Shown piece by piece: positions 47,827 to 59,188 of a stretch of DNA of 64,000 nt. The notes under the pieces are model-generated. The model searched no databases, was not told where the DNA came from, and saw nothing but the letters and a program-made list of their open reading frames with translations. How positions within the stretch are numbered: position 1 is the first letter of the stretch; each line of letters opens with the position of its first letter. Both the position numbers and the translations under genes were made by a program. Source of the DNA: Mercurialis annua (lineage: Eukaryota; Streptophyta; Magnoliopsida; Malpighiales; Euphorbiaceae); the NCBI RefSeq assembly GCF_937616625.2, contig NC_065571.1, positions 24,440,201-24,504,200 of the forward strand. The letters run 5' to 3'.

Positions 47827-50800
47827 TGTAACATCCCGTATTTTTCCGACTAGTTTCGTTAGGCCTAAACGGTACTTTGGGTTCGTTTGAGTGGTTCGAC
47901 CACTTCGGTTCGCGGTTCGAATGTTCCAAACCTTTTAAAATGTGTTTTAAGGTGTATTAGAAGTAACCTTAGAGTTTGAAACGTTTTCGATTTCATTTTC
48001 AAAATCTCAATTTTTCATCGGAGGCAGTAGCTTTTCACGGGCGCGATGATTCATTCATCACGGGCGCGATTCATGTTTCGCGGGCGCGAAGGATGTGTAG
48101 CGGGCGCAATGTATGTATCGTTCATGTTTCACGGGCGCGATGGAAGTGTAGCGGGCGCGACTCGTGCACTGTTCAGTTCGCTGATTTCTATAAATAGACC
48201 CCTTAAGCGACCTAAATTCATTTCTCTCGTTTTCTAAAACCCTAGAACGGCCTATACTCTCTGAAATTCATATCCTAGCTATTCCTAATCCATTGGTGAT
48301 CATTAGTAAGTATTCTAATCATTTCCTTAAGGTTTAATTAGTGTTTTATCATATAATTGAGTTGTGTGATCTTTAGCTATCGTATGGTTTGTTTGTAGGC
48401 TGATTTTGGAATTATATTCTCTGGGTTTTCCATTGATTGTTGTCCTTAATCTATCTCAAGAGGTTAGTGGATTAATCCCTTATATTTGTGTGTTGTGATT
48501 GTTGTGGCTCGATTTGAAATCGATACTTTGGGTGGTTTGTGATTATATTCTGTTTTGTGATTGTTTATAATCTGAGATTTCATTCTATGGTGTTGTGATT
48601 GTTATACCTTGGATGATTATTCTAGATGGCTTTGAGATTGGTGGTTTCGATTAATGGCATGAAAGAATTGGTTTATAAATGAATTTAAATTCTGTTTTTC
48701 TTATGATATAAAATCTGGAAATTTTGTTAAGTTAATCTAAGGTTGTTTTATAACTATCAATACATTGGGTGGATTGGAATGTTTTTTTGAATTAAAAAAC
48801 TTATCAAATTTCTAGTTATTTTGGATTATAAATTTTGTTTTCAAACTTTATTAAAATCTGGAAATTTTATAAATATGAATCATAGGTTGTTAGATATCTA
48901 ATGTTACTTTAAATGGTTTGGGTAAATTGCCTAATTGATTTAGTATAACAAATGGATTAAGTATTTGAGTTAAAACTGTTTTGAGTAATTAATTAAAAGC
49001 TGGAAATTTATTTGTGATGTTAAAGAAGGTTGATTTCAACAACTATACTTTGGGTGATTTGAGACAAATGTTTAAAGATAATTTATATGTTTAATATGGA
49101 TTTCTAAAGGGTTGAATCAATGTTTTGAAATGATTGTATTAATGGGAATCATTTACAAAAGATGAGTTTGGTATTTCAAAGGTTAATTGGTATTTTATGG
49201 TTAATGATTTTAATCAAAGATTGTGGCTTTGTTAAATGCCTACTTAGGGTGGTTTGATCTTGTTTTAAAGAACGGGAAACTTTGTTTATAAAATGGTTTG
49301 AACTTATTTCAAGGATGTTATTATTATCTTAGGTTGTGGATTAACTTGTTTAAACAATATGAGGCATATAAGGTGTTATACGTTATGTAAGGTTTTGATT
49401 GAGTGATTTTATTCTCAAGTTGATACTTGTTAATTGTTGAATCATTTTAATTCTATTTAAGGTGACATATTTGATTATACTTTGGGTGTACTTGTCAAGT
49501 GTTGGCAAGGTAATTGATTTGTTACTTTGGTGTTCGTGGTAGTATTAAGTTAGGTATGAGTTCTTATTTAAAAATACTTTGGTTTCATTTAAGGATTTAT
49601 TTAAGACTTTGGTTTTAAACTTTGGTTTATGGATGGGTCGGGTTAGACGTGGTCTTCTGACATGTGTTGTTGAGCTATACTGCAGTTGAGGCTAACAAAC
49701 TACTTTGGGAAATCTCTTTATTTTAAATAAAGTATTTAAGCTATGAAAGGACTTTGGTTTTGTTTTAAAGATAAGAACTCACCTAAGCTTAATTTGCCTA
49801 ACTTGTTATATGGTATACTTTGGTTATGATAATACGTTGGTTATGTTTGATTACTTTGGTTGTGTTTGGTTGTGTTTGAGATACTAGTCCTATGTGGTGT
49901 CTAGTAATCTTAGAGTTAGGGGTTGAATGGATTTTAACTTATACCTTGTTTTAGACCCGTCGTCTGTTCGTGCTTCGGAGTCCGCTCAGGGTTAGCTGTT
50001 TGCCAAGATATTCACGTGGATACGCAAGCAGTGAGTTTATAGTGTTATTTACCGCTTTATTAAGTACCGCAAATTATTTTAGTATATCAAATGTTTGTGA
50101 ACTGTTTTAAGGATTATGGATCTGGATTGAAACGAGCTACTCGATAGGCTTGTATCGAGACTGTGTGCACCGGTAAGTACTTTGGGATCGGCAGACTAAT
50201 GTCTAGCCTACTTTGGGATCGACGAGGATTTGTTCCCGTCTACTTTGGGATTTGGTGATGATACGTCACACCTACTTTGGGATTTCATTTCAATACTGTC
50301 TTCCATAATCAAATATATATATTAGTATAAAAGGATTTGTTTTAAGGTTTTAATCTTAATAAATGTAAATAACATTATGAACTCATCTCAGTATATCTGA
50401 CCCCGTTGCTTTCCAAACTTTTCCAGGTTTATGATTTTGAGAGCGTTGGTCATCTCCGATCTTTTGGTTCCTCGGAGGTCTTTTTATATTATCAGACTAG
50501 TCAACTGTTTCACTTCTTAGACCGCAGTAGAGCTAGTTGTCTTTATTATTATACTTTGGTTTGTCGTTGTGGTACGACTGTTATGTTATTTATACGTTGA
50601 CATGTTACATTGGATTATTGATTTATGAGGCATGTTTCTAGTTTCGGAATATTATCAATTGGTTGTAATAGAATTGTTATATAAGTTGTTAGACTTAGGT
50701 TGGAGTCTCGGTTGCCCCCGAGCATTGGTTTTCTTGCAGGTTTATTTTGATTATATGGTTTTCCGCGAGGCTTGCTACGGGTTTTGGTACGACCATACCC

Positions 50801-50843
50801 ATACCCTAGTGCCGGTCGCGATCCATGAAATTGGGTCGTGACA
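47827..50843 (+). repeat. 3' LTR of Tekay-like element (3,017 bp)
   Basis: Copy of the 5' LTR at an offset of 8,419 bp with five substitutions and no indel that I could find. Its GC-rich array (48038-48160), TATA box (48189) and 32-bp motif (50178-50283) are all intact, so it could drive outward transcription into the satellite at 50844. Confidence 0.97.
48189..48197 (+). promoter_or_regulatory. TATA box of 3' LTR
   Basis: TATAAATAG, same context as in the 5' LTR. A start here would read into the flanking satellite. Confidence 0.7.
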
Positions 50844-50848
50844 ATAAC
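50844..50848. repeat. Target-site duplication ATAAC, right copy
   Basis: Matches 39403-39407. The satellite continues in phase (GTTTTAAACATTTGG) with the unit that starts at 36798. Confidence 0.95.
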
Positions 50849-53800
50849 GTTTTAAACATTTGGTTTTATTTCGTAACATTTGTAAACGTTTCACTTAAAT
50901 CGCTAAAAAGGTAAAACATTTGGTTTTATTTCGTAAAGTTTGTAAAACATTTGGCTTTGTTTCGTACCGTTTGTAAACGTTTGGCTTAAATTGCTAAAAA
51001 GGTGAAAAACTTGGATTTGTTTCGTAACGTTTGTAAACGTTTGGCTTAAATTGCTAAAAAGGTGAAACACTTGGATTTGTTTCGTAACGTTTGTAAACAT
51101 TTGGCTTAAATCACTAAAAAGGTGAAACGCTTGGATTTGTTTCGAAAAGTTTGTAACCGTTTCGCTTAAATTGCTAAAAAGGTGAAACGCTTGGATTTGT
51201 TTCGTAACGTTTGTAAACGTTTGGATTAAATTGCTAAAAAGGTTAAACGTTTGTCTTAAATCGCAAAAAAGGGGAAACGTTTAGATTTGTTTCGTAACGT
51301 TTGTAAACGTTTTCCTTAAATCGCTAAAAAGGTGAAACAGTTGGATTTGTTTCATAACGTTTGTAAACGTTTCGCTTAAATTGCTAAAAAGGTGAAACGC
51401 TTGGATTTGTTTTGTAACGTTTGTAAACGTTTGGTTTAAATCCCTAGGGGAAACGTTTAGATATGTTTCGTAACCTTTGTAAACGTTTGGCTTAAATCGC
51501 TAAAAAGGTGAAACGTTTGGCTTTGTTCCGTAAAGTATGAAAACGTTTGGCTTAAATCGCTAAAAATGTGAAATGTTTGGATTTATTTCGTAACGTTTTA
51601 AATGTTTGGTTTTGTTTCATAAAGTTTATAAATGTTTGGCTTATATCGCTAAAAAGGTGAAACGTTTGGATTTTTTTCGAAACATTTGTAAACGTTTGGC
51701 TTAAATCGCTAAAAAGGTAAAACATTTGGTTTTGTTTCATAAAGTTTGTAAAATCTTTCGCTTTGTTTCGTAACGTTTGTAAACGTTTTGCTTAAATTGC
51801 TAAAAAGATGAAACACTTGGATTTATTTCATAACGTTTGTAAACATTTGGCTTAAATCGCTAAAAATGAGAAACGTTTGGATTTGTTTCGTAACGTTTGT
51901 AATAGTTTGTCTTAAATATCTAAAAAGGTGAAACGTTTGTTTTTGTTTCGTAACGTTTGTAAACGTTTGGCTTAAATCGCTAAAAATGTGAAACATTTGG
52001 ATTCTTTTCGTAACGTTTTAAACGTTTGGTTTTGTTTCATAGCTTTTGTAAACGTTTGGCTTAAATTGCTAAAAAGGGGAAACGTTTGGCCTTGTTTCGT
52101 AATGTTTATAAACGTTTGGCTTAAATCGCTAAAAATGTGAAATGTTTGGATTTGTTTCGTAACGTTTGTAAACGTTTGTCTTAAATCGCTAAAAAGGTGA
52201 AGCGTTTGGTTTTGTTTCATAACATTTGTAAACATTTGGCTTAAATCGCTAAAAATGTGAAACGTTTGGATTTGTTTCGTAACATTTTAAACGTTTAGTT
52301 TTGTTTTGTAACGTTTATAAACGCTTGGTTTTGTTTTGTAATGTTTATAAATGTTTGGTTTTGTTTTGCAACGTTTGTAAATGTTTGGCTTAAATCGCTA
52401 AAAATGTGAAACATTTGGATTTATTTCGTAACATTTTAAACATTTGGTTTTGTTTTGTAACGTTTATAAGCATTTGGTTTTATTTTGTAACGTTTATAAA
52501 CGTTTTGCTTTGTTTCGTAACGTTTGTAAACGTTTGGCTTAAATAGATAATCATGGGAAACGTTTGGATTTGTTTTGTAACGTTTGGTTTTATTTCGTAT
52601 CATTTGTAAACGTTTGGCTTAAATCGCTAATTTGTTTCGTAAAGTTTGTAAAACGTTTGGCTTTGTTTCGTAACGTTTGTAAACGTTCCGCTTAAATTGC
52701 TAAAAAGGTGAAACGCTTGAATTTGTTTCGTAACGTTTGTAATCATTTGGCTTAAATCGCTAAAAATGTGAAACGTTTGGATTTGTTTCGTAACGTTTGT
52801 AAACGTTTCGCTTAAATCGCTAAAAAGGGGAAACGTTTGGATTTGTTTCGTAACGTTTGTAAACGTTTAGCTTAAATCGCTAAAAAGGTGAAACGTTTGT
52901 TTTTGTTTCGTAACGTTTGTAAACGTTTGGCTTAAATCGCTAAAAATGTGAAACATTTGGATTCTTTTCGTAACATTTTAAACGTTTCGTTTTGTTTTGT
53001 AACGTTTATAAACGTTTTATTTTGTTTTGTAATGTTTATAAACGTTTTATTTTGTTTTGTAATGTTTTAAAACGTTTGGTTTTATTTCCTAACGTTTGTA
53101 AACGTTTGGCTTAAATCGCTAAAAATGTGAAACATTTGGATTTGTTTCGTAACGTTTTAAACGTTTGGTTTTGTTTTGTAACGTTTATATAAGCGTTTAG
53201 TTTTGTTTTGTAACGTTTATAAACGTTTGCCTTTGTTTCGTAACGTTTGTAGACGTTTGGCTTAAATAACTAGTAATGTGAAACGTTTGGATTTGTTTTG
53301 TAACGTTTTAAACATTTGGTTTTATTTCATAAAATTTGTTAACGTTTCGCTTAAATCGCTGAAAAGGTAAAACGTTTGGTTTTTTTTCGTAAAGTTTGTA
53401 TAACGTTTGGCTTTGTTTCGTAACGTTCGTAAACGTTTGGCTTAAATTGCTAAAAAGGTGAAACTCTTGGATTTGTTTCGTAATGTTTGTAAACATTTGA
53501 TTTAAATCGCTAAAAATTTGAAACGTTTGGATTTGTTTCGCACCGTTTGTAAACGTTTGGCTTAAATTGCTAATAAGGTGAAACATTTCTTTTTCTTTCG
53601 TAACGCTTGTAAACATTTGGCTTAAATCGCTAAAAATGTGAAACGTTTGGATTCTTTTCGTAACGTTTTAAACGTTTGGTTTTGTTTCGTAACATTTGTA
53701 AACATTTGACTTAAATCGCTAAAAAGGGGGAAACGTTTGGCCTTGTTTCGTAATGTTTGTAAACGTTTGGCTTAAATTGCCAAAAATGTGAAATGTTTGG

Positions 53801-54600
53801 ATTTGTTTCGTAATGTTTGTAAACGTTTGTCTTATATCGCTAAAAAGGTGAAACGTTTGGTTTTGTTTCGTAACATTGGTAAACGTTTGGCTTAAATCGC
53901 TAAAAATGTGGAACATTTGGATTTGTTTCGTAATGTTTTAAACGTTTGGTTTTGTTTTGTAATGTTTATTAGCGTTTGGTTTTGTTTTGTAACGCTTATA
54001 AACGTTTGGCTTTGTTTTCGTAACGTTTGTAAACGTTTGGCTTAAATAGCTAATAATGTGAAACGTTTGGTTTTTTTTCGTAAGGTTTATAAACGTTTGG
54101 TTTTTTTTGTAATGTTTATAAACGTTTGCTTTGGTTTTGTTTCGTAACGTTTGTAAACGTTCGGCTTAAATCGCTAAAAAGATGAAACGTTTTGTTTTTT
54201 TCGTAACGTTTGTAAAACGTTTGGCTTTATTTCGTAACGTTTGTAAACGTTTGGCTTATATTGCTAACAAGGTGAAACCCTTGGATTTGTTCGTAACGTT
54301 TGTAGACGTTTGGCTTAAATCGCTATAAATGTGAAACGTTTCAATTTGTTTTTTAACGTTTGTAAACGTTTGTCTTATATCAATAAAAAGGTTAAACGTT
54401 TGGATTTGTTTCGCAACGTTTCAAATGTTTGATTTAAATTGCTAAAAAGGTGAAACGTTTGGTTTTGTTTCGTAATGTTTGTAAACATTTGGCTTAAATC
54501 GCTAAAAAGGTGAAACGTTTGGTTTTGGTTTGTAATGTTTGTTAACGTTTGGCTTAAATCGCTAAAACGGTGAAACGTTCGTATTTGTTTCGTAACTGTT
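50849..54600. repeat. Satellite array, block IV (end of array)
   Basis: Continuation of the 2.6-kb family. The interrupted unit runs to about 53299 (2,456 bp if the retroelement is removed). A further partial unit starts at GTAACGTTTTAAAC near 53300. CTAGGGG occurs once, near 51443. After about 53.9 kb the monomers become irregular (TTTTTTTTCGTAAGG, missing modules), the decay often seen at an array edge. Confidence 0.93.
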
Positions 54601-54633
54601 AACACATTTTTAGCGATTTAAGCCAAACGTTTT
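54601..54633. repeat. Half-monomer of satellite in inverted orientation
   Basis: This stretch is the reverse complement of AAACGTTTGGC + TTAAATCGCTAAAAATGTG. The switch is centred on the palindrome TGTTAACA at 54597-54604. It ends at a TTT shared with the truncated LTR next to it. Confidence 0.9.
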
Positions 54634-55065
54634 CCAGAGAAATCCGTACGGGTGATGAGCTTTCGATTTTCTTGCTGGAATCTAGGCAGGCGTAATCTGT
54701 GCACAGCTTCAAACTTGGAGGATGAAAACGTAATTAGGCGTGAATAGCCCATAAAAATCCAAAGAGATTGTAATCTAAGTCTAGATATTGGACTAATTGC
54801 CATATCTTAGAAGTTTATGGGCCAATTTGCAAGTTTTACGGATTGGAATTGACCCTGACCAAACCCATGGGACCCGAGGAACCTTTTTTTAACACTTTCG
54901 GGCACCAAAGCGTACTTTTAGCAATCATTTACTTAGCCACCAATCTTTAATGCGAAATTAATTAAATAAATAGAGTTTAATGCGAATCTTAACACCTAAT
55001 GACTTATCACTTAACAGTTTAAACCCTAGAAGACTCTAACCAAACCCTAGGTCACCCCTAATCCC

Positions 55066-55073
55066 TATAAATA
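55066..55073 (+). promoter_or_regulatory. TATA box of left LTR
   Basis: TATAAATA in CCCTATAAATACAGCC, conserved at 62886 in the right LTR despite about 6% divergence around it. Confidence 0.7.
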
Positions 55074-55160
55074 CAGCCTTAAGCCAGCCTGTGGCACACA
55101 AACCCTAGACAGACATACATAAAATTTGGCCACCATCTTAGTATTGCAAACCCAAAATCA

Positions 55161-55178
55161 CAACACACACACACACAC
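55161..55178. repeat. (CA)n microsatellite
   Basis: Run of CA dinucleotides in the leader part of the left LTR; the right LTR has its counterpart at about 62994-63012 with a different length. Confidence 0.85.
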
Positions 55179-56905
55179 AAACACAAATCCAGTCCTGAAA
55201 CACCCTAGTACGTGTTAATTCTCCAAGAACGCAGCGTAAGCACCAGATTCGAAGCCAGATTCCACATCCACTTCGTTGGCAAATGAGCCAAGGACTCAGA
55301 ACGGTACTTCTGAGGACCCTCTATCATAATTCCTTTGATTTTGTCATTGTACATATGATTGCCATAATTACTGTAATTTATCTTAGGTTGCATGTTTAGA
55401 TTATTTTGTTAATTTTGCCATTAAAATTACCACAATAATTGATTCGATGCTTTCAATAACCGCCATAAAATTTGATGAAAAAGCATGTTAATCACTGTAG
55501 TTAGCTGTTTTTAATGCTCATAACCAGAAAACAATCGATTGAACACCTTAGAATGCATGTCTTTAGATAGATTTTAGCTAATTTTGCCTTAAGTAAACCC
55601 TAAAAACGAGTTGCTGCCCAAAAAAAACAATTTGTCTAGATTTACTCTAAACACTCCGATTATGAGTTTTTTGGATTCTTTGTTCTATTTTATGATGTTT
55701 TGACTACTTTAGCATGAAAAACGGAGCTAAAACGAGTGATAACGAAGCAAAACAAAACGACCCCTAAAATTGCCGAGGAACCGCTGCCGCCGCCTTTGAA
55801 GCCGACGGCGCCGCCGGGATAAAGTGGCTACGCCGCCACAATAATACTGGCGCCTTGTTCATAGTTCTTGAGCTCCCCAGATTTACTCACAAATTTTTCC
55901 AGACGCGATCCGAACATCAAAACGTGTTTTCAGGCCCATCTGGACTCCAAATCCGGCCCAGTTTGAACCCAGACGTAGATAATTTAGTTTAGAATCATAT
56001 TTTGTATTGTAACGGGCCAGACCCGATGTAAAACGGACTCATAAGTCCAAATATGTAACATAGTGTATAAACCGGGCCCACAAGCCCGAGGCCCAGCAAA
56101 CCAGCAACTTCCAGAGGCAATTCCGGGCTAACCCATACTCGGAATCGACTCTGGATCAAACCAGTAGAACCGGATCGACGAGACGCACAACTCTTGTGAT
56201 CTGACTGAGAGACAATTCTAACCAGACCGATGGTCAAAATGCGCGCGAGTGTCAGGCACTCAAAGTCAACGAGGTTCAAAAGTATCTCTAACCTTGTATG
56301 TATATCCAGCTGCCTCTGAGCATGCTAGCACTGTTTACTGCTTTCCAAAAGCATCCAAATCCAATAATAACCTGTTAAAAGACTAATCACCTAAAATTGG
56401 CCCATTAATGCAATTCCAGCCCATCACTTAGACAACATAGGACTAATACAAAAAAGTAGTAACAGTTGTATAGGTTTTTACAGACTCACCTAATAAAATC
56501 AATCAATCACACTTATGCATCCGATTTTAGGCTTTGTGCATGTAATCAATCCAGACCAGCCAGACTTACGACTATTTGCTAGAAACCTCTAAGGTTAAAT
56601 GTATGCTTAGGAGTACCTGCTAGTTGCCTCAAATCCTAGTCCAGATCGAGTCATATGCCCGTCAAACGTGTTTACTGCTTTCATACATGTTTATTTACAG
56701 CTTTCATATAATATGAACTGCATATACTGTTGAGATGAGATATAATATGAATATGTCAAGAAAATAAAGCCGATAACAAATAAGCCAAGCACATGAGACT
56801 CGGGGAAGTCCACGAACCCTTGTCTTTGGTCCGATGCACGATAGTCTTACCGGACGCGAGTAAGGCTATCTAGTCGGTTAAAAGGCATTTCCTAGTTGAA
56901 CTAGG

Positions 56906-56916
56906 TGGCGACTCCA
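56906..56916 (+). other. PBS-like sequence inside the left LTR
   Basis: TGGCGACTCCA, 89 bp upstream of the PBS and closer than the PBS itself to the TGGCGACTC form I recall for Tat/Ogre primer sites. It may be a duplicated or older primer site. The corresponding part of the right LTR lies outside the window. Confidence 0.4.
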
Positions 56917-56994
56917 TTTTTCAAACCATTTCCAGATCGATAAGTCAGCCATAAGTCTTGGGCGAGCAGCCCCCGAACCCCGCTCCGCTCACAG

Positions 56995-57012
56995 TGGTGA
57001 CTCCACTGGGGA
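56995..57012 (+). other. Primer-binding site, probably tRNA-Arg type
   Basis: TGGTGACTCCACTGGGGA follows the LTR end by one base. It is not the tRNA-Met type used by the Tekay-like element. It resembles the tRNA-Arg-complementary site I recall for Ogre-like elements, with a T in place of C at the fourth base. The match to a particular tRNA is from memory. Confidence 0.65.
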
Positions 57013-58184
57013 TTAAAATCAACTGTTTTTAAAAACATAAACATAAAATTGTTTTCAGAATTGTTTTCAAAAACGGTTGCCATGGACCTAGACCGCACGG
57101 TTTGCGCCTTATCGATTACCGGCTGTATTTTCCAGACATATTCGCACCTGTTGCATTGCATTAGAAATTTCTCTTCTCGCCTACTCTCTAGTAATAAACC
57201 TCGCCTGGAACACGTGTGTGCGAGAAATAAGGTTGGAAGGAACAACGTGTCTCTGTGATATCAAACTCTTCTATGTGCCACACTTGCTACGTGCTATGTG
57301 CTCAAAACTTACCCTGCATCTCATGCATCTGCATATCATGCATCTCATGCATCCAGAATATAAAATGTCATATACTAACCCCTTGTGGATGCAGCCGTAT
57401 AGAAAATACATCTCTGACTGCTACTCACTGACATCTCCAAAATGATGCACTACGATATCAAGTACTAGGCCGCCGCTCAAGTCAAGGCAAGACAATCTGC
57501 TCCAGAGTTTGAGCCGATCACAGAGGAAAGGAATCAGAACGTCATCCCTCTGAGCGCTCGATTAGGTACCCGGACAGCATCCGGGATACCAAGCATCAGC
57601 CAATTGCTAGCCGGAGCCAGGACATGGAGGCAACCAGAACATGAGTTCAGAGATTTACAGTGCAGAATCTGGGGGCATCAAGACCACCATGGGATCTCAC
57701 GAGGCGACGAGTTCCCGACAATCAAAACATGACACTATGGTTTTCAGTCATCCAGAACAACCAGATTGAGCATCATAGAGTTCAAAACTAGAAAAGGCCT
57801 CAGCTATCTAGAACAGCCGAGCGGAACATCGGAAATTGTAAACCACTCGAACAATATGGTTTTTCAATATGTTTTTCCAAAAGGCTGTTAATAGTTGAAT
57901 GCGCATAAACTATCATGGAAATTACAGATCGATCTGTCCAAAGCCAAACTGCAAGAGCCAGATTGAGCGAGAGGAAGACTCTTCGTTGAACCATCTAATT
58001 CCCCACCAGAAAACTGAATGCTTCAATGAGGGGGCAATACAGAGTCTACAATAGACAAACCTAGAAAATGAAAAATGGGGCCAATTTTCGCAAATTTGGA
58101 CACCCCGAAAAGGCTCATAAATCTCCATAATTAGAGTGTACCAAAAACATGATGGGAAACAAACTCCTTCATTAACAAACATCA
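57013..58184 (+). other. Internal region, non-coding 5' part
   Basis: About 1.2 kb after the PBS with no recognisable protein. The longest frames are under 120 codons and lack motifs. CATGCATC-type short repeats occur at 57314-57353. Confidence 0.6.
57314..57353. repeat. Short CATGCATCT-type tandem repeat
   Basis: ATGCAT cores recur four times in 40 bp, interrupted once by CATATC. Simple-sequence origin is likely. Confidence 0.75.
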
Positions 58185-58189
58185 AGGGG

Positions 58190-58410
58190 CCGATGATTTC
58201 CTTAGCCAGACAGTAGGGGCCGAAGACTTCCTCAGCCGGACCGCATGGAGCAGAAGACTTCCTCAGCCAGATAGTAGGGGGCCAAAACCTTCCTCAGTCA
58301 GACAGCAGGGGGCAGAAGACTTCCTTGGCCAGACAATAGGGGGCAGAAAACTTCCTCAGCTAGACAGTATGGGGCAGAAGACTTACTTAGGCAGATAACA
58401 GCAGAGGGCG
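58190..58410. repeat. 31-bp minisatellite (about 7 copies)
   Basis: Degenerate units of 30-31 bp built on CAGACAGTAGGGG and AGAAGACTTCCTCAG. Copies differ at several positions each, so the array is old. Confidence 0.85.
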
Positions 58411-59188
58411 GAAGAACTCCTTTCTATCCTAATTTTGGAGACATAAGGTCCCCACCACTCTACAAGTACAGCAGGATAGGCACCATGCCGCCAAAATCCA
58501 GCGAAGGAAATCTGGATGGCAAGGGACCATCAGAATCTCCACAACAGGCTTCCGGCCTCTTACAGAATCAAGCACAAGCCTCCAACCTCCTACAAAATTA
58601 GCATAGGCCTAGAATCTCCACAAGCAAGATACTCCTCGAAAACCACATGCAACATTCCTCTACTATCCGGAGAAGGAAATCCGGATGATAGCAAACGTCA
58701 GAGTCCTCTTAATATGCCTATTGCAGAGTCAGAATAGTCATGCAATTGCTATCCTGAGATGAAATCTTAGATAACAGGGGGCATCAAATCCCTCATCCCA
58801 GATAGTAGGAGGATTAACCCCATTATTCCAAAAAAATCCTCAAGAAACACGAGTTGCAAGCCTTTACAACTCGGAATATCTGCCATGCCATTACTATCCT
58901 GAGGTAGAAATCCGGATAGCTAGGGGCATCGAAACCCTCGTCACAGGTGTCAGGCCTTCTACTCATCTAAAAGCATTATGCCTCTACCGCCCTACAAAAA
59001 ACATCCGGACAGCACGGGGCATCAAAGGCCTCGAGAAAGGCGTCGGGCCTCCTACCCCAAGAGAAATCAAGACAGGCTTCCAGCCCCCTTTCCCCATAAC
59101 CATGCAGAAAAGGCATCGGGCCTTCCTCCAAGAGATGAAATAGGTTGCCGACCTCCTACCTCCAAAAGTACTAGAGACAGGCATTGGG
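58411..59188 (+). other. Internal region with dispersed degenerate repeats
   Basis: Phrases such as GGGGCATC, GGCCTCCTAC and ATCCGGA(T/C)AGC recur irregularly. The frame at 58978-59289 is Pro/Arg-rich, without a domain, and I do not call it a gene. Confidence 0.55.

Larger units (their letters stand above)
39408..50843 (+). mobile_element. Complete Ty3/gypsy chromovirus, Tekay-like (11,436 bp)
   Basis: Full-length LTR retrotransposon with perfect TSDs: LTR 39408-42424, PBS 42429-42443, a single gag-pol frame 42778-47652, PPT 47814-47826, LTR 47827-50843. The LTRs are equal in length (3,017 bp) and differ, by eye, at five positions: 39552/47971, 40416/48835, 41239/49658, 41279/49698 and 42166/50585. 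That is about 0.17%, so insertion was very recent. Pol order is PR-RT-RH-IN with a C-terminal chromodomain-like tail. The lineage call (Tekay/Del) rests on remembered motifs such as the RT entry [15 protein letters not shown] and the tail [16 protein letters not shown]. It inserted into the 2.6-kb satellite unit. Confidence 0.95.
54634..56993 (+). repeat. Left LTR (truncated) of non-autonomous element
   Basis: Homologous to 62453 onward. The missing start would be TGTAGAAACC, so the complete LTR would be about 2.42 kb. It ends CCGCTCACA one base before the PBS. Includes a TATA box (55066), a CA microsatellite (about 55161-55178) and a GC-rich GCCGCC tract near 55781-55850 that is shortened in the right LTR. 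Confidence 0.85.
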
